From positions 8,758,401-8,822,400 of the forward strand of contig OY755175.1 in NCBI GenBank assembly GCA_963576735.1: DNA of 64,000 nucleotides. The letters are read 5' to 3'. The translations under genes were made by a program, and so were the position numbers. A model generated the notes under the pieces. It did not search any database and had not been told where the DNA came from. It was given only the letters and a program-made list of their open reading frames with translations. Positions 21,468 to 35,500 of this stretch are shown here, piece by piece (position 1 is the stretch's first letter; every line of letters begins with the position of its first letter). Origin of the DNA: Bedellia somnulentella (lineage: Eukaryota > Arthropoda > Insecta > Lepidoptera > Bedelliidae).

Positions 21468-22848
21468 TCATAAATCAACACACACTCTATCAATACGTAT
21501 GCTATTAGTTATCATTGAGGTAGGCAGAGACTATCTTTTCATTAACATGTCGAGTTTATTTGCTACGCAGGGTTTACGATTATTGTCATATTGTATATAT
21601 TTCCAGTGTGGTTATATTCTTTGTTTTTTTGAAAAAAATATATTTTTCATGCTATCTGTCTCTTTGTAGCAATGAATAAAATTATTTCTTTCTTCAAAGC
21701 CAATGGATGATGAGCACGACCGCTTGTTGTTCAGTTCTGTGGGAAAATCCTGTGTCCAGCGGTGGATACCTATTGGCTCCCACAATTACAGGCCTTCCTC
21801 AATCCCATGACCTTACTCTGCTTACGTCCTTCATCAAGACAATGACCTACCCATATGTTTGGTACGTAATCGCCACACTAGATCCTTTAAGCCCCAACTG
21901 GCATCGGTTTTTCAACAATGTACTTGTCCATTCTAACTTGAATTTCAATAAAATATATCTGTATTTACTTAAAATGCTAGCAGTTAATAGTTGAACATTA
22001 AATCACTTAGTATAATAATAGGAGTAGTACCTACAGTGTTTAGTGATAAAGAAGAGTGTCGGACAAAAACATATGACCTTTTACACTGCGTCGAGTTTCA
22101 AGATAGGAGACAAAACAGAGAGGTAGATATGGGTAGCATTATCAGTTATATTTACATGCACATAATCAATTTATAATAAACAAACGGGACGTAATCTTGT
22201 CTCCTATACTTTATTGTATGTATAAAATGTTTAAATAAACAATCGTTCTACGTTTTCTTAAGATACCCAGTTCTGAGTTCGTGAGGCATGTATTTATCAG
22301 CAATACCTACGTATAAAGTACAATCTCATTGGTATTTATACTGAGATTATAGGAGCAATAAATGGTTGAAACTTCTAAATTATGTTTTATGAAAAGATCA
22401 ATGATATGGTTGTTGCTTATTAAAATACCAGTACACTATGGTACAAGTGACTAAAGTTGGACGTTACAGCCGAGGTGGTTCTAACCTCAAGCCGAAGACT
22501 TTTAGGAACCCCGGACTTAAATCACTTATGTCATACGGCTACAAAACATTTGTGAAGGAAAAATTATCATATTAACTACTACGGACTACTCATCATATTA
22601 ATAAACTGATTGTCTAAGAAAACATATTGCCAAAGAAAAAAGATGGCGGTGAAATCACTTGAATTTTCGGTTTTCCGCACATTCATGGCAGATTACGTTA
22701 ATTAAATTACGAAAAATAACTTATCATTGGTAACACAATACAATTAATGTTCATAATTAAGTGGGAATAGATAATTTATACACAAATATGCTTGAATTAA
22801 ACTAATACTTACACATATTAAAATTTATAGTGCTGAATAGATTCATCT
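21468..22848. other. No gene; weak LINE traces
   Basis: Near 21490-21530 (-) a worn LINE-A end is visible (the GAGGTAGGCAGAGACTATC complement). At 21690-21800 (+) the text TCCTGTGTCCAGCGGTGGA resembles the 3' end of another lepidopteran LINE type. Otherwise unremarkable. Confidence 0.4.
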
Positions 22849-23310
22849 ATCTATACTACTTATAATAAGACTGTACCGAGGTCAAAACTGTACATTGAAG
22901 AAAAAAAAATAAAAAATGGTGGAATATGTTTAATTTTCGATACTGAAGCCAAATTTGCGCTTTATGAAAAATAATCTGTCTGTCTGTATGTCCGGTCATC
23001 ACGTTAATTCTACCAGACGGATCTTGATCCAATTTGGTATGAATGTAGCTTATATACCTGGCCAACATATAGGATATCCTTTATCCCGGATTTCGCAAGG
23101 GTTCCTACAGGAACATAAAAAAACATAACTTTTATATGGCTCCCCACATTTACACTATTAATTTTTTCATCGAACGACTTTATCAGACTCTTCATTAATA
23201 ATCTTTTTGGAAAAAATAAGGGTTTCATCCATTTTCATCAAAATAAATGTCCATTTAATTGTTTGTCAATAGAATGACTACTAGATATATAGCTTATCAA
23301 AATTTTTAAG
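22849..23310 (+). repeat. Repeat C copy
   Basis: It starts CTATCTATACTACTTATAAT and carries the GTACATTGAAGAAAAAAA and CTGTCTGTCTGTATG landmarks shared with 1376-1845. It ends close to the tRNA-like head at 23321. Confidence 0.6.
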
Positions 23311-23320
23311 TCAACACTAA

Positions 23321-23402
23321 CGTCTTTGTGGCGTAGCGGTATACCGTTCGGTTGATAGTAATTGAGCGGAAGACCCGGGTTCGAATCTCGGGCATCGCAA
23401 TC
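23321..23402 (+). repeat. tRNA-like SINE head with good A and B boxes
   Basis: TGGCGTAGCGG is a perfect A box and GGGTTCGAATCTCGGG a near-perfect B box, 40-45 bases apart. A convincing acceptor stem is not formed, so this looks like the promoter head of a tRNA-derived retroposon rather than a tRNA. It is followed by a T-rich run and by a short SINE-A-like GTTAGCTTAGAATA. It is unrelated to the SINE-B head. Confidence 0.5.
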
Positions 23403-23789
23403 TTTTTGCGTTTTTTTTTTGTTTTTGTGTTAGCTTAGAATAATAGGAGGCACTATTCCCTTCTTTCACATTCAACTATGCTAATATGTATGAATAAATA
23501 TAATTGAAAGTACATTGTATGAATTTTGCGTATTCATTTGGTAGGTTTGATGTTTATAACTTTTTTACTAACTATTTTTAAACTAATATTCTCATAGATA
23601 TATTGTGCTATACTTACGCATAAATTTATATTCTGTTTAAGCCTCAGAATGCATAGTTAGTAAATAATAGCACATATCTCAATTTTAATTTAGTACCGCC
23701 ATCTATTGACCGATGATTGGCTGCAATCTCTCACACATCACCAACAGTCAGTGTAGGGGGCAGCACCGGGTCGCCAAACTGTTATCCAT

Positions 23790-24123
23790 ACTTACCAAAG
23801 ATATTCTCATTTTTGAACATAGAAACTTTGAATAATCCCCACATGAGGTTTTCATGAACAAAAAGATTTAAATTATAGAAACTTGGTACAAAATGGTTTG
23901 TTTCATGATTCTTATGAACAATTAAAAAGGCTTTTTGGAACTCACCCCCTAAGGGATTGTAATATAGTATACAGATTTTTGATCTATAAATATACTGTAT
24001 CTAGAAATTTGAAACTTGATTCGATTGACTAATATAACGTTTGGTAATGTTTTGGTATTTTGGATGTAAACCGGATGCAAAAAATGTAGTCCACGCGGAC
24101 GTAGTCGCGGGCAAAAAGCTAGT
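23790..24123 (-). repeat. Repeat G, longer copy
   Basis: It contains the 40 bp segment shared with 11094-11131 (at 23833-23873) and, at its right end, the 80 bp segment shared with 17331-17413. It ends GTAGTCGCGGGCAAAAAGCT. The two shared segments show that at least three separate insertions of one family exist in the window. Confidence 0.55.
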
Positions 24124-24439
24124 TGTATATAAGACTGCCAATTGTACTGTAAGTTTTGTACTAAAATGATGTAAATATTTTTATTGTGATGTGCAATAGA
24201 GTATTTTCTATTTTATGCTATATATTTTTTTATAAATCGACTATGAAGGAAAGAAAAATTAATTAAAAATGTACGAAGGTAAATTATTACACTAGTACGC
24301 TATGCTAAACAAAATATAGTTTTAAACCCTTCTATATAACCATAAAGCACACTTAATGATAAAGTACGTTAAAAAATAATCTTTATTTTTTTCGTTTCGT
24401 TCATGAAAAAGGTGAGAAACTAAAAGGACACATTTAAAT

Positions 24440-24551
24440 TTTTATAGAGTTTATGCTCAATAAGGCAGGCGTCCGAACTACGCAAAACAGAATCTCTATT
24501 CTATATTCTCTGCCTACCCAAATGGGAACTAATGGCGTGAGTATGTATGTA
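24440..24551 (+). repeat. LINE-A 3' end, internally deleted
   Basis: TATGCTCAATAAGGCAGGCG and CTGCCTACCCAAATGGGAAC followed by TAATGGCGTGAGTATGTATG are present. The segment between (the ACGAAGTGGCG part) is lost. Confidence 0.7.
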
Positions 24552-24694
24552 CAAAATATATTCTTTAGTGCATTGTGCAAACTATTTTCTTCTGATATTT
24601 AGAATAACCAAGATCTTTCTTGTCCATTTATGTTCTAACGTATCCTATAAAAAGGAGCTCGGTTTTGTAGATCTTTGCATAAAACTAGGCCGTA

Positions 24695-24870
24695 GTAACG
24701 ACCAAGTAGCACTAACCCCACTCTTTTCATAAGTGTTATAGGAGGCAACTAACAACTAAGGTATTATATATACTTGATGGAGTTCAATTAAGTTGGTAAT
24801 TTATCAGCAATAATCCAGATACTAACCATCTCTTACTTTTAATGCTACCCCATTTTTTGGAATTTTATAA
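24695..24870 (+). repeat. SINE-A, very degenerate
   Basis: AGTAGCACTAACCCCACTC, then TAGGAGGCAACTAAC and AACTAAGGTATT keep the order of the SINE-A head. A weak ATGCTACCCC box follows. The tail is not recognisable. Confidence 0.4.
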
Positions 24871-24883
24871 GGATAAACAACAT

Positions 24884-25150
24884 TGAATATGGAACCCCAA
24901 AGGGGTTGGCAGTGGTACTAATTATGCTTGGACAGTGTGAGTGGACTGTGAAGAGGGCATGGCCTTTTGGTACGAAAACACTGAGTACAACTTAGCAATG
25001 TGGGTTTCCTCACGATGTTTTCCCTCACCGTTAACAACCATAATAAATTAACCACACATATGACTTTAAGTAAAGACGAATTGGTGTTGGCCTGACCCAG
25101 TACTTGAACTCACGCCGCATGGGCGGTTGTTCTACCCATTGACTATCACG
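24884..25150 (-). repeat. SINE-B, partly deleted
   Basis: CCCCAAAGGGGTTGGCAG, GTGGGTTTCCTCACGATGTT, CCGTTAACAACC and CCACACATATGAC are in SINE-B order on the - strand, with a tRNA-like head complement at 25130-25150. The TTATG tail and the paired CACGTG box are damaged. Confidence 0.75.
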
Positions 25151-25663
25151 TTTAGTTATTAGCTTTATTATATAAACAGCTGTTTTCATAAAATATTAAT
25201 AACACAGTAGTTGGGTCTTACTTTCGATAATAAATTTCTATAAGTGAGCGTTAATCTCCTTCGCCTAAGTTTCGGGGAACTTCCTAAATCTTGAATACAG
25301 AGTGATTTTTAAAATATGCCTACAACCTTACAGGCCAAACAAAATATTAGATAACATACCGTAAATAAATTTGGCCCGTATTCGATCACTAATTTAAATA
25401 GAATACCTAATTCCAATTACATGAAATAAGAGGAGGATTCAACATTTTAAAACAAGGCTTTTAATCATTTTCTATATGTTAAAACTTCTTTTCATGCGAG
25501 ACACCCTATCTGTTTCTTGTAAAAAAGTCGTAAAAGCTAAGTAGCTTCCCGCCAGTGAAAGTTATATCCAAGTTATTGTTACTGTTTTTAAAGAAAGTTG
25601 ACAAATAGACAGATCATTTGTTTCTTTTCTGTATTCAATAACTACTTAGATTTGAATAACATA

Positions 25664-25908
25664 TCAACATATGCTCACGGCTATAATTATCTAAAAGGGG
25701 TAGCCAGAAATCCAGAATAAAAATTATTCAGTCAATTTTAGAAGTTGAGTGAGGAAAAGATAAAAGTAAAATAAGGGTTCTCTTTGACGGCTCTCCAACC
25801 GCATTGCCTAAAAATCACTTAAAAAGCCCCAAAACCCTTAGTCGCCTCTTACGTACACCCATGGGAAGAAATTGGGTAGTGCTATTCTAAGCCGACACTA
25901 CACAGCTA
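25664..25908 (-). repeat. SINE-A, full-length, with probable target duplication
   Basis: Every family box is present. AGATTTGAATAA before and AGATTCAAATAA after resemble a 12 bp target duplication with two changes. It lies about 600 bp upstream of the methyltransferase start exon. Confidence 0.85.
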
Positions 25909-26518
25909 GATTCAAATAAATCATATGGAATATTAAATACAGCCTGTAGGTAAAGCGAACTCGTGTGGTGGTCGTCGACTTTCCCTACCAAATAGTTTTC
26001 TAATTTATAGCTCTGTGGTCTCTGTTGTGTTTCGCACTTTGTCCCTCGCGACGTGATGCATAATTGTACGTAATAACTTTTTGAGAAGGGTCGCGCATTA
26101 TATTTGGGCAAGAATTGTAGTAAATCGTCAAGACACTATCTGAATAAAACAGTTTTTGGTTTTTTGGCATTTATAATAGAAGCAATACACTACCTTTCAA
26201 AATACTAATCGACATCAACTAATATCATGGATACATGACGGCTAACGAGATGAAAGCGAAATAAAATAGAATTATTATGAACATACAGCTGTTCAAAAGA
26301 GGCAATTAATGGAGGCAAAGAATACTGTTCCATTTTCGCTCACTAAAGAGCTTCTTCATTAAAATACTCTACATGGGGTTAAAGTTTTATTTCAAATAAT
26401 TTTAACACTTAAAATAATTCTGGTTTCGTACTTGTTCCAACAGTTTATTTACTTTATTATTTTTATAAATACGAAGTGACCATAATTCTGCCACTTAACC
26501 TAAAACAACTGATTTCAG
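25909..26518. other. Region upstream of the methyltransferase start exon
   Basis: No repeat or gene is recognised. The splice acceptor TTGATTTCAG at 26509-26518 lies 4 bases before the ATG, so at least part of this stretch is probably intron rather than promoter. Confidence 0.4.
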
Positions 26519-26522
26519 GAGT

Positions 26523-29500
26523 ATGTCTGTGCCAAGCAGCCAGGAAATTGAGGCCCCACGCGTGGTGGTGCTGGACGGGGGGTTCTCATCACAGCTGTCA
26601 TGTCACGTGGGTCACGTGGTGGACGGAGACCCTCTTTGGAGCGCCAGGTTCCTGTACACACACCCTGAAGAGGTTGTCAGCACACATCTTGACTTCTTAA
26701 GAGGTAACTTTTTGATTTTGGACAATTATTGTTATGCGGAAGGAGTTTAAAAAACTTTTCTTTTTGCTAATCTCACCATCCCAAAGTTGACTAGAAGAGA
26801 TTGGTTTCAGTGTAAAAACTTTAAATTGTCATTATCTATAATGCGTTTACTAATCTGTTCTATAAGAAATTATCGGTTTCGGTTAATGTCATTGCAACGT
26901 AAATGTCATGCGTAGACCTCTAAAGATTTTACGTCCGTTTAGTTCTGCAGAGGGAAATTTATCACTTTAATATTTGATATAGTTATTTGAACCAGAACTT
27001 GTGATTTACTTGAAACCATGACTTTGGAAAAAGATAACATTACACCTATTCGTACATATATCTAGTTATATATATATGATACTTGTAAGATAAGAATAAT
27101 TAAATTTAATTATTCGCATTCCGTTCTCAATACAAGTAGATAGTAAAGACTACACTCTAACGACAATATACAGTGAAATGATAGTTACATTAATTTATAT
27201 TTGAATTCTAATGTAATGCCACCATCAATCGGTGGATATGCGGCTAAGAGTACTATTATTAATTGTCAACAAATTTATGATTCGAATATTATGGTTAAAA
27301 GGCAAATAAAGAATGTTTTTTTTTATACCAATCGTTGTTTTTGTTAAATTTATTATCTTTTATTTATAGAAATGAAGCCTTAAATAATTACTATAACTCA
27401 CAAATTATTACATACCCAAATTAAAAAAAATAGGTACAAACAACACCGAACAAACATTTCATTCATATAAAAAAGAAAGAATGTCATATAAAAATGTTTG
27501 ATAGTAAAACTCGAAGCAAGACTTATGACGTTGTTTGTAGCGAGGCACTTCTTGTGCGAACCGCGCGACCTCGTGTCATCGTCCCCTGAAAGCCTTTCTG
27601 CGGTGCAAAACGGACGGCTCTTTTCATAAAGAAAGCTGAAAAGTGTCTGCAGGCAAATAACTCCCTGGGGGGCGCCTCACCGCTTGTCGTATTCCCAGCA
27701 TTTCAGCGGCGGAATAACAAAACAGGAATGTCCTGATTACATACTTTATATGGCAATTAGGTTGCTCTAATGAAAAATTGAATTTTTTGAAAATTATTAC
27801 GGAAGATTTAGATTGTTTGAAAAAGGAGATGCTTAGTTAGCGTTAAGCTTTTCCGGGGTATTTATTCCTCTAATTCATATGACAAATAACATACTGATAG
27901 ATTTAAGCGAGTGAATTCATATAAAGGCAAATTAGCATCCCTTCGCGTATAGTATGGTCCTAATCTATATTACGTAATAAACTTAAGGTTTGGACCTGTG
28001 GTTTGGACAAATGTCTAATTTGTAAAATTATTCACATGTTATGCATACAAATATATTTTAATTTACTCAACAGCAACATAAATTTTAAAAATAAATGGAG
28101 TACAAAAATTATTAAGTATTACATCGAAAAATCCCAAGCCTTTATTTCTTTAATGCCATAAATAATGAAAAAAATCCCTGTACGTGTACACTAGTTGTAA
28201 GTGTATGAGATCCAGCTGTTTGGTGATTATTGTAATTGACACTGGTGTCGACGCGGAGCGCTGCCAACTCGTGGAGCCATTACCGTCGTTACCCTGTCCC
28301 GCCCATTTGCATACTACCCTGGCTGTGTAGCTGTGTACTCGCACTACACATCCGTCCTAACGAACTGCATACTGTATGATATGGGAACTGACTGTGAATT
28401 GCGATGGTATTCTTCTACACATTCTTATGTCATTTTTTTAAGTTATTTGAGTTTAGTGCTTATTTCTGTATTTTCTAATGATATATATAAAAAAAGAAGA
28501 AGAAGAAGAAAAAACGTTTATTTGCTGTCAGTCGCACATGAACATGTAAATATTTTTACAAAATAAATAAAGGTAAAAAAAAAAAAACATTTAACAATAA
28601 AAACAGTGTTCATCTCACATAATGCGCGAAAACAACAAAATGGCGTCTGATTCATTGACGCGTTGTCGTTGTGAGTTTTACCTCACAACACTGATTTTCA
28701 GTCAGCGCCAGACTTGTAGTGACATACGGACCTTACATAAATTTAAATCACTACAGCCAATTTATTGTAAAACATAACAAAAAAAAAAAAAATAAAAAAA
28801 AAAATTGATCAGTGCTAAAATGTGCTGATTACATAAATACATACACAAATATAATAAGTGATAAATATAAAAGTATAAAAATAAGATATTTTAGTACTTA
28901 CATACTGAATAAGAATACAAATCATATATAGCAAATCAATAATAACTTAAATAACAAATACATTCGTTATATATCTGTACACAAAAATACAACTTATAAT
29001 ATGAATTAGTAGGTATATTTATACTTAATACATGTAAACTATACAATTAAAATAATTAATGAAAAGAAAACAACATAAACTACTTACAATAACAGTTGCA
29101 GGAAATAGATTGTTTAAATTAAATAATACATATTTAAAAATAATATGAATATTATTAATGCATATAGAAAATAGACAGGACAGGAACGGACATTTAGAGA
29201 GGCGGATTTTGTTGAGCAAGTAGGTATACTTTTAGCTTACGCTTAAAGGTACCTTTACTTGACACTTCACGGATTGGGGGAGGGAGATAATTCCAACATT
29301 TGGACGCTGCAAATTTAAAAGAGCCTCGAAATGCCGCTGTTCTGTATTTCGGCAGGATTGCTCTTGTTTTGTACTGATATTTCATAGATGACCATTTTAT
29401 TTTATTATACAAATATGCTGGTGATTCCAGTCTGACAACACCAAACATCATTGTCGCAAGGTGTAGCCATCTACGAGCCTGCATATTAAGTAGTTTTGCA

Positions 29501-32500
29501 TCGTTCAAATGTGGAGTGATGTGGGAACGTGGTGGGACATGAAAGCAATAACGTGCACATGCGTTTTGCACACGCTGTATCAGCCTCTGTGTACGACCAA
29601 GTATGCAACTGCCATAAACCACATCACCGTAATTTAACCTTGACAATATCAGCAATTCGCAAAGGTGAACACGCAAATCCACACTCAGATAATCACGAAT
29701 ATTGTAAAGTACTTTGAGACGGTAAAAACAATTGCTAACCACCGCCTGGATGTGGTTTTCGAACTTAAGTTCCCCATCCATTAACAGACCAAGGTTTCGC
29801 GCTTCTTCCACCCTCTCCAGTGGTTGGCCCCTAACAGTTACATCCTTGTTCGCGAGAGCTCCCAACGTATTACGTATTTGTGTTTTGGTTCCAAGTACCA
29901 TGAACTTTGACTTATCAGGGTTTAAAATAAGGCAATTTTTCTCGGACCAGGAAACAATTTGATCCAAATCTGCGTTTAGTTTGTCAGCAGTGAGGGCACC
30001 ATCTGTCGGTATACCAGAAATGTATAATTGCAAGTCATCGGCGTACATATGGTATTTACAGTGTTCTATATTCTGAACTAGGTCTGCAATATATAGTATG
30101 AACAGTAAGGGGCCCAAAATTGAACCTTGTGGTACACCTCTTTCTAGTTCACTAACCGATGAAGTGTGAAATATACCATCTCTACTACGTATCTCGACAA
30201 ACTGTGCTCTCCCCGTCAGATAACTATTAAACCATTGGATCACTGATACATCAAATCCGTAATACGACAACTTGGATAGCAGCAAAGGCTTGCACAAGCA
30301 ATCGAAAGCTCTGGAGAAATCCAACAGTGCCAATATTGTACTCTTTCCGTTTTCTAAATCATGGAGTATATTATCAATAACATGAAGGAGGGCTGTCGCT
30401 GTTGAATGTCCCTTGCGGAATCCTGATTGGTATACGGGCAAAATGTTGTTGTTCTCCAGATATTTCGTAAGCTGATCGCATACCACCCTCTCTACTATCT
30501 TCGATGCACATGGAAGAATACTTATTGCTCGAAGGTCGGAAACTAAGACGGGATTTGGTTTTATATCAAACGTTGGGCCTTCTATAAGAGCTCAAGTTTA
30601 AGTTCATGACCTTAATTAATATCTCCGAAACTAATAATAACTTATTGGTGTACAAGACTCGAGTCAATAAGACCCTCTCAAGATCTGAGATGCAAGAGCT
30701 CTGAAAGAAGCATAAGGTCTAAAAATTTTCAAACTTTGAAACATCTGAATAATTGAGCTTCATAGAAAATAGGCAAGCCCTGTAAGTGACAGAGAGCTCT
30801 AGTCTAAAAGACTCAGAGTCCTCAAGCCTTAGAAAGCACTAGTTTTATAACTACATTAAGTTAAGGACAAATGTGAAATCAGAGGCTTCTAATTAGCTTT
30901 AATTTTAGGAATCTTGTTACAACGACTAAATGTGAGGTAGTTGGAATTAGCCCGAGTGTAAACCCACAGCGCTGAATTTCGGTTAGCTTATGGCTAAAAT
31001 GTACAATTCATACCGGTTTGTTTGTGAGTTGGTTCATTTCAGCACATCAAAATATGACACCTTACGTATGGTTTATTTACAGACTATTCATAGTAATATT
31101 ACAGTTTATTATAGTTCCCGTACTTTTCATAAATTTTTAATCAAATAATTTAAATAATTAAAAAAAATAATCAACACTCATACTTTTGATTAATAAACAA
31201 TTTTTTGTTGGTGGATATGCTACGCAGATTCCATTTCTATTTTCAAACTTAAAATATGGCATGGATTGAAATATGGCTTCGACTCTAACCTTGTAACTTT
31301 TAAGGAGGTTCATTCCTCAGAGACAACATCGTATAATTCAAAATGCAAAGGGGCCAACGCTTAATCCGTAATAGTAGTTTCTTGTAAGTCCCCCAACATC
31401 TAGATGGATATCATCTTAGTAAAAGGAACACTAGTTATTCTTGGGATATAAAATCATATAAAAAAATAATAATAGGACATCCCCACTTTTCAAATAGCCA
31501 CTTACTATAAAGTTACCAAGAACAAACAAAGAAATAATATTAAATAATCGTGGATAATAAAATAAAACTTGAAAGGCATCAGAGACAAAGTCCCAGCTAA
31601 ACTATGTTAACATTAATCCCAAAGTTTCTTGGAAGCACAAGTTGTATATGAGAGCATTGCTTGCTTTGCTTTCAGCAATATTGCCGTTTGGCCAACTTCC
31701 GAACCTACCTGCCATTTGCCAGCCTAGCCTAATGTTTATTAAACCAAGTTTTCTAATTAAAACTTCTTGAATAGAGTTAGAAGGTATTTCGAAGACTTCT
31801 TTATTTGAACTAAAGTCACTCGATTAATTGAAAGAATAATGGAGTGAATTGAATTTGAAAAACACTTTATTGATAAAGTTCGGCCGTCGTTGTTTGTAAT
31901 ACTTTAGTGATTTGAATTGGCTTAATACTCGTACCGAAATTAGTGGAGACTTTTTACTTTCGACGAAACAATAATACTAGCACTGTTTTAGAAAATAAAA
32001 TTCAAAGAAATTGTAAAACGGTCAGAAAAGGACCTATATATAACTACTAACAATATAATGATAATAATATTCTTATTTACAATCTTTCCACCATGGTACC
32101 TTCCTCATTTTTTGATGAAGCAAATTTAATAAATAATTTCGCTTTAAACAGAACTTCATCATCATGGAGGTTTTGAGACAACCAAACATTTAATTGTCTT
32201 TTACGCTCCTAATTTTGTTAATACTTTCCAGCTTACGTAGATTCATTAAATTATTTTTTTTGCTGTAGCTAAGTAAAACGAATTGTTTAAAGAAAAAAGG
32301 CGATTACATAAATTTTCCGCTGGTGACAGGACGAATATGCGGCTTTAGTTGCTGTCTACCAACACAGGAGCCGACGGCAGTCCCGTATATCTGAATAGCA
32401 AACACACGGCCTCTGCGATATACTCGCGCTCTCACTAAATTATTTTGGAGCCAGCTTTATCATAGGATTATTTGGTTGAAATCCAACGGAGACTTGTGGA

Positions 32501-35500
32501 ATGCGTTGTCTTGGTTGACTTATTAACAAGATATTTTTATGCATATTTTTTTGAATGGAGCTTTTATGTGATAGACCTGAATTTCGCACAAATAAAATCT
32601 TAAGAAAACTTCAGAACGCGGTTCAGTGTAACATGTGGGTTTACTTACGATGTTTTGTCTCATCGTTAATAGTAGCCTTGATATATAAAATACTAATATG
32701 ACATGAGATAAGACACAGGGTGGTATCCCGAGTAAAGTTCAAACCAGCACATCACAAGAGAAAATGCTTTCCTATGAAATAACGAAGGGTGGAAAATTGA
32801 CCGACATAACAATTCCAAACGTACATTATCTGTGGTACAACTAAGCCGATCTTAGAAGTAGTGAACCGATAGAGTACATTTAGTACTATGTCTACATGCA
32901 GTATATGCAGTGAAAGTAAATCTGTTGTCCTCAGTACTAAAATAATAAATCTTTTAAAAAAAATGCTTGTTATGAATTGTTGGTTCAATAATATCTATCA
33001 CAAACTTTACAAGCTCAGTTATGCGAGAATTATATAAAAAATATATTTTATTTTGTTTCAGCGGGTGCAGATTTAGTAATAACAAACACATACCAAGCAT
33101 CAATAGGTGGATTTGTGGAACATTTGGGAGTGTCAAAGGAGGAAGCGTACGAGCTCATGGTGCGAGCAGTCGAACTGGCCAAACGGGCTCGGGAATTGTA
33201 CCTTGAAGAATATCAAGACTACATACATATAGGTTTGTGGCGTTTTGAAAATTTTTTTTAATGTTGCGAAATATGTGAAGAAAAAACTGTTACTCAAAAC
33301 TGTTACTCAGATACCTTTACTTAATATTTTTTATCCTACTCTTTTCCCTCAAAAGTTCCCAATAAGAGTTGAAATGTAAGTAATATTTTTGAGAATTCCA
33401 AATAAACCTTGCTAACCGTTACCGAAATACGTTTACAAAGAGACACATAAATCAAAATAAACATGACAATTATAATCTTCATTATAAGTAGCTGTGTAAA
33501 CCTGCAGCGAGCGCCCTGTGATTTCATATTGGTTTTATAACAACAGTAAAATTTCCTATAAATTTCTGCGGGGTGTTCTCATTGTAAGTTTGCAAACACA
33601 ATCAAAATTTCATTGAAGAGGGATTTCGCAAATTCTTTTAATCCCGACGGATTTTATTCTCTCCGAGTACAAACATTGACTTCACTCATAAATAAGGAAA
33701 ACGGTTAAACTTTTGACGACCAAATTTCTTGATGAAGGATTCGAACACAGCTTTTATTTTTTTATATTCACACAAATTGTACACCTCCCACCCCACCACC
33801 AAAGAACTTTTTTATTAACAAAATTAGGTTGGTTTGTATGTATGAAATTAACACATAATGGTGGGCTAGAATACGAATTATATTACTCCAGGTCTAATCA
33901 CAGTTATCCTTGTGAAAGAAATTAAAACGCCAGTCTGTTAGTATAGTAGTTTTAACTATATTAAAAACTTAACCAATAAAGTCTAGAACAATGCTTAAAC
34001 AATGGCTATTTTGCTCCGATCCGGCACTCAAAAAAGAAAAACAGGTCACTAAAAGAAAAGTAATTTTGCATTATAATTTAATTGTAAACGTTTCAGAAAA
34101 ATTTCGCATGGACGAGAATGAAGAAATTTCTAAAAGTGAGAAAAGGAATGTGTTCATTTCCCGTCATAACAATGGTTTCAGTGTTTCACACGATGCAAGC
34201 ATGCCACGCATTAATTACACATTGTAAGGGGTTAAGTATTTGTGCCCGGGTTGTTAATAAGTTGCCTCCGCTCGCCGTGGGGGGCGGGCGCGGCGCCCCC
34301 GCCATGCCATTGTGAGCAGCCTAGAGTACGCTACGCGACTATGCCTTAAGCTACCTATTACGTCCTTATTCTGAAATGTTTCACGACCGACGCAAACTAT
34401 TACTATAGCAGAATGTATTTAACTGAATCAAACGTTCATAACATGCGATTGTGGATTAGATTTGAATGTGTAGTATGATTTTCACAACACATATGGTTTT
34501 AAAACACTTAGTAAGTGTTCCTACATTAATTTATCAGGTAACGTAAAAGTCAAATCTTATTATACTTTGATAGTCAATTCGATTAATGTTTATTGATTAG
34601 TTTTAATCTATGTATTATTGTGAGAGGAAGAGATGGTAAAGTAAATCTGATGGGTTTCCAACTGCTCCGCTCATCAATCGCTTTTAAGCCTCAGTTCTGT
34701 TAGTCGCCACTTACGATACTTATGAGAAGAGATAGGGTGCTACTATTCTATACCAACAGTACCCACCTAATATGATAATGTCTTTTTGCAGAACATACTC
34801 CGCTGGTAGTAGGCTCGGTAGGGCCTTACGGAGCACACTTACACGACGGTTCAGAATACGATGGCAGTTACGCGGATACGACATCTGTTCAGGTGAAATT
34901 ATTACTTCTTTACGAACAAACCCATTAGGGAAACTAGGTCAAATTTAATGTCACGACCTGAGACCCTATTTAGCATTGACTATTTTAGTTGTCTGTGGCA
35001 CGAGTCTGTGCCGTGCGGATTATTTTAAGCTGGAATTAACAGCTGGCGGTTTGACGAGAATATCGGGTTCAATCGATAGTTGTAAATCCTACACGAGTCT
35101 GATTGATGATAGCCAAAGCTAAAGTACATTCGAAATATTGGTTTTTTCTTTAATTGCTTCGATTCTCGCAATTCAATTTAGCTGAGAATTCTGAGGGGCA
35201 TAAATGCATCGGCAAGCCCAATAAAGCTGAAACGTGCCAAAGAAATCGTAAAAAAGATCGTAAACTAGACTGTAAATTAAAATTTACATCGTCGAAATGA
35301 AAGTTCTTTTTAGCACGCCAAATTGGGAGCTAAGCGGGGAGAACAGTTAATTAATGAAACCTAGAACAAATTAACTTTTGAGAGTATAAAGAAACTCTTT
35401 CATTAAAGTTCATCCTATGCTAAACTTTAGTCGCAGTAATTTAGTATCATACCTTTAATATGATTAAATCGAAACTTAAACAGGAATTTCATAATGCAAA

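Noticed and set aside
23321..23402. A true tRNA gene
   Set aside because: A and B boxes are good but the acceptor and anticodon stems do not pair by eye; a SINE head is more likely.
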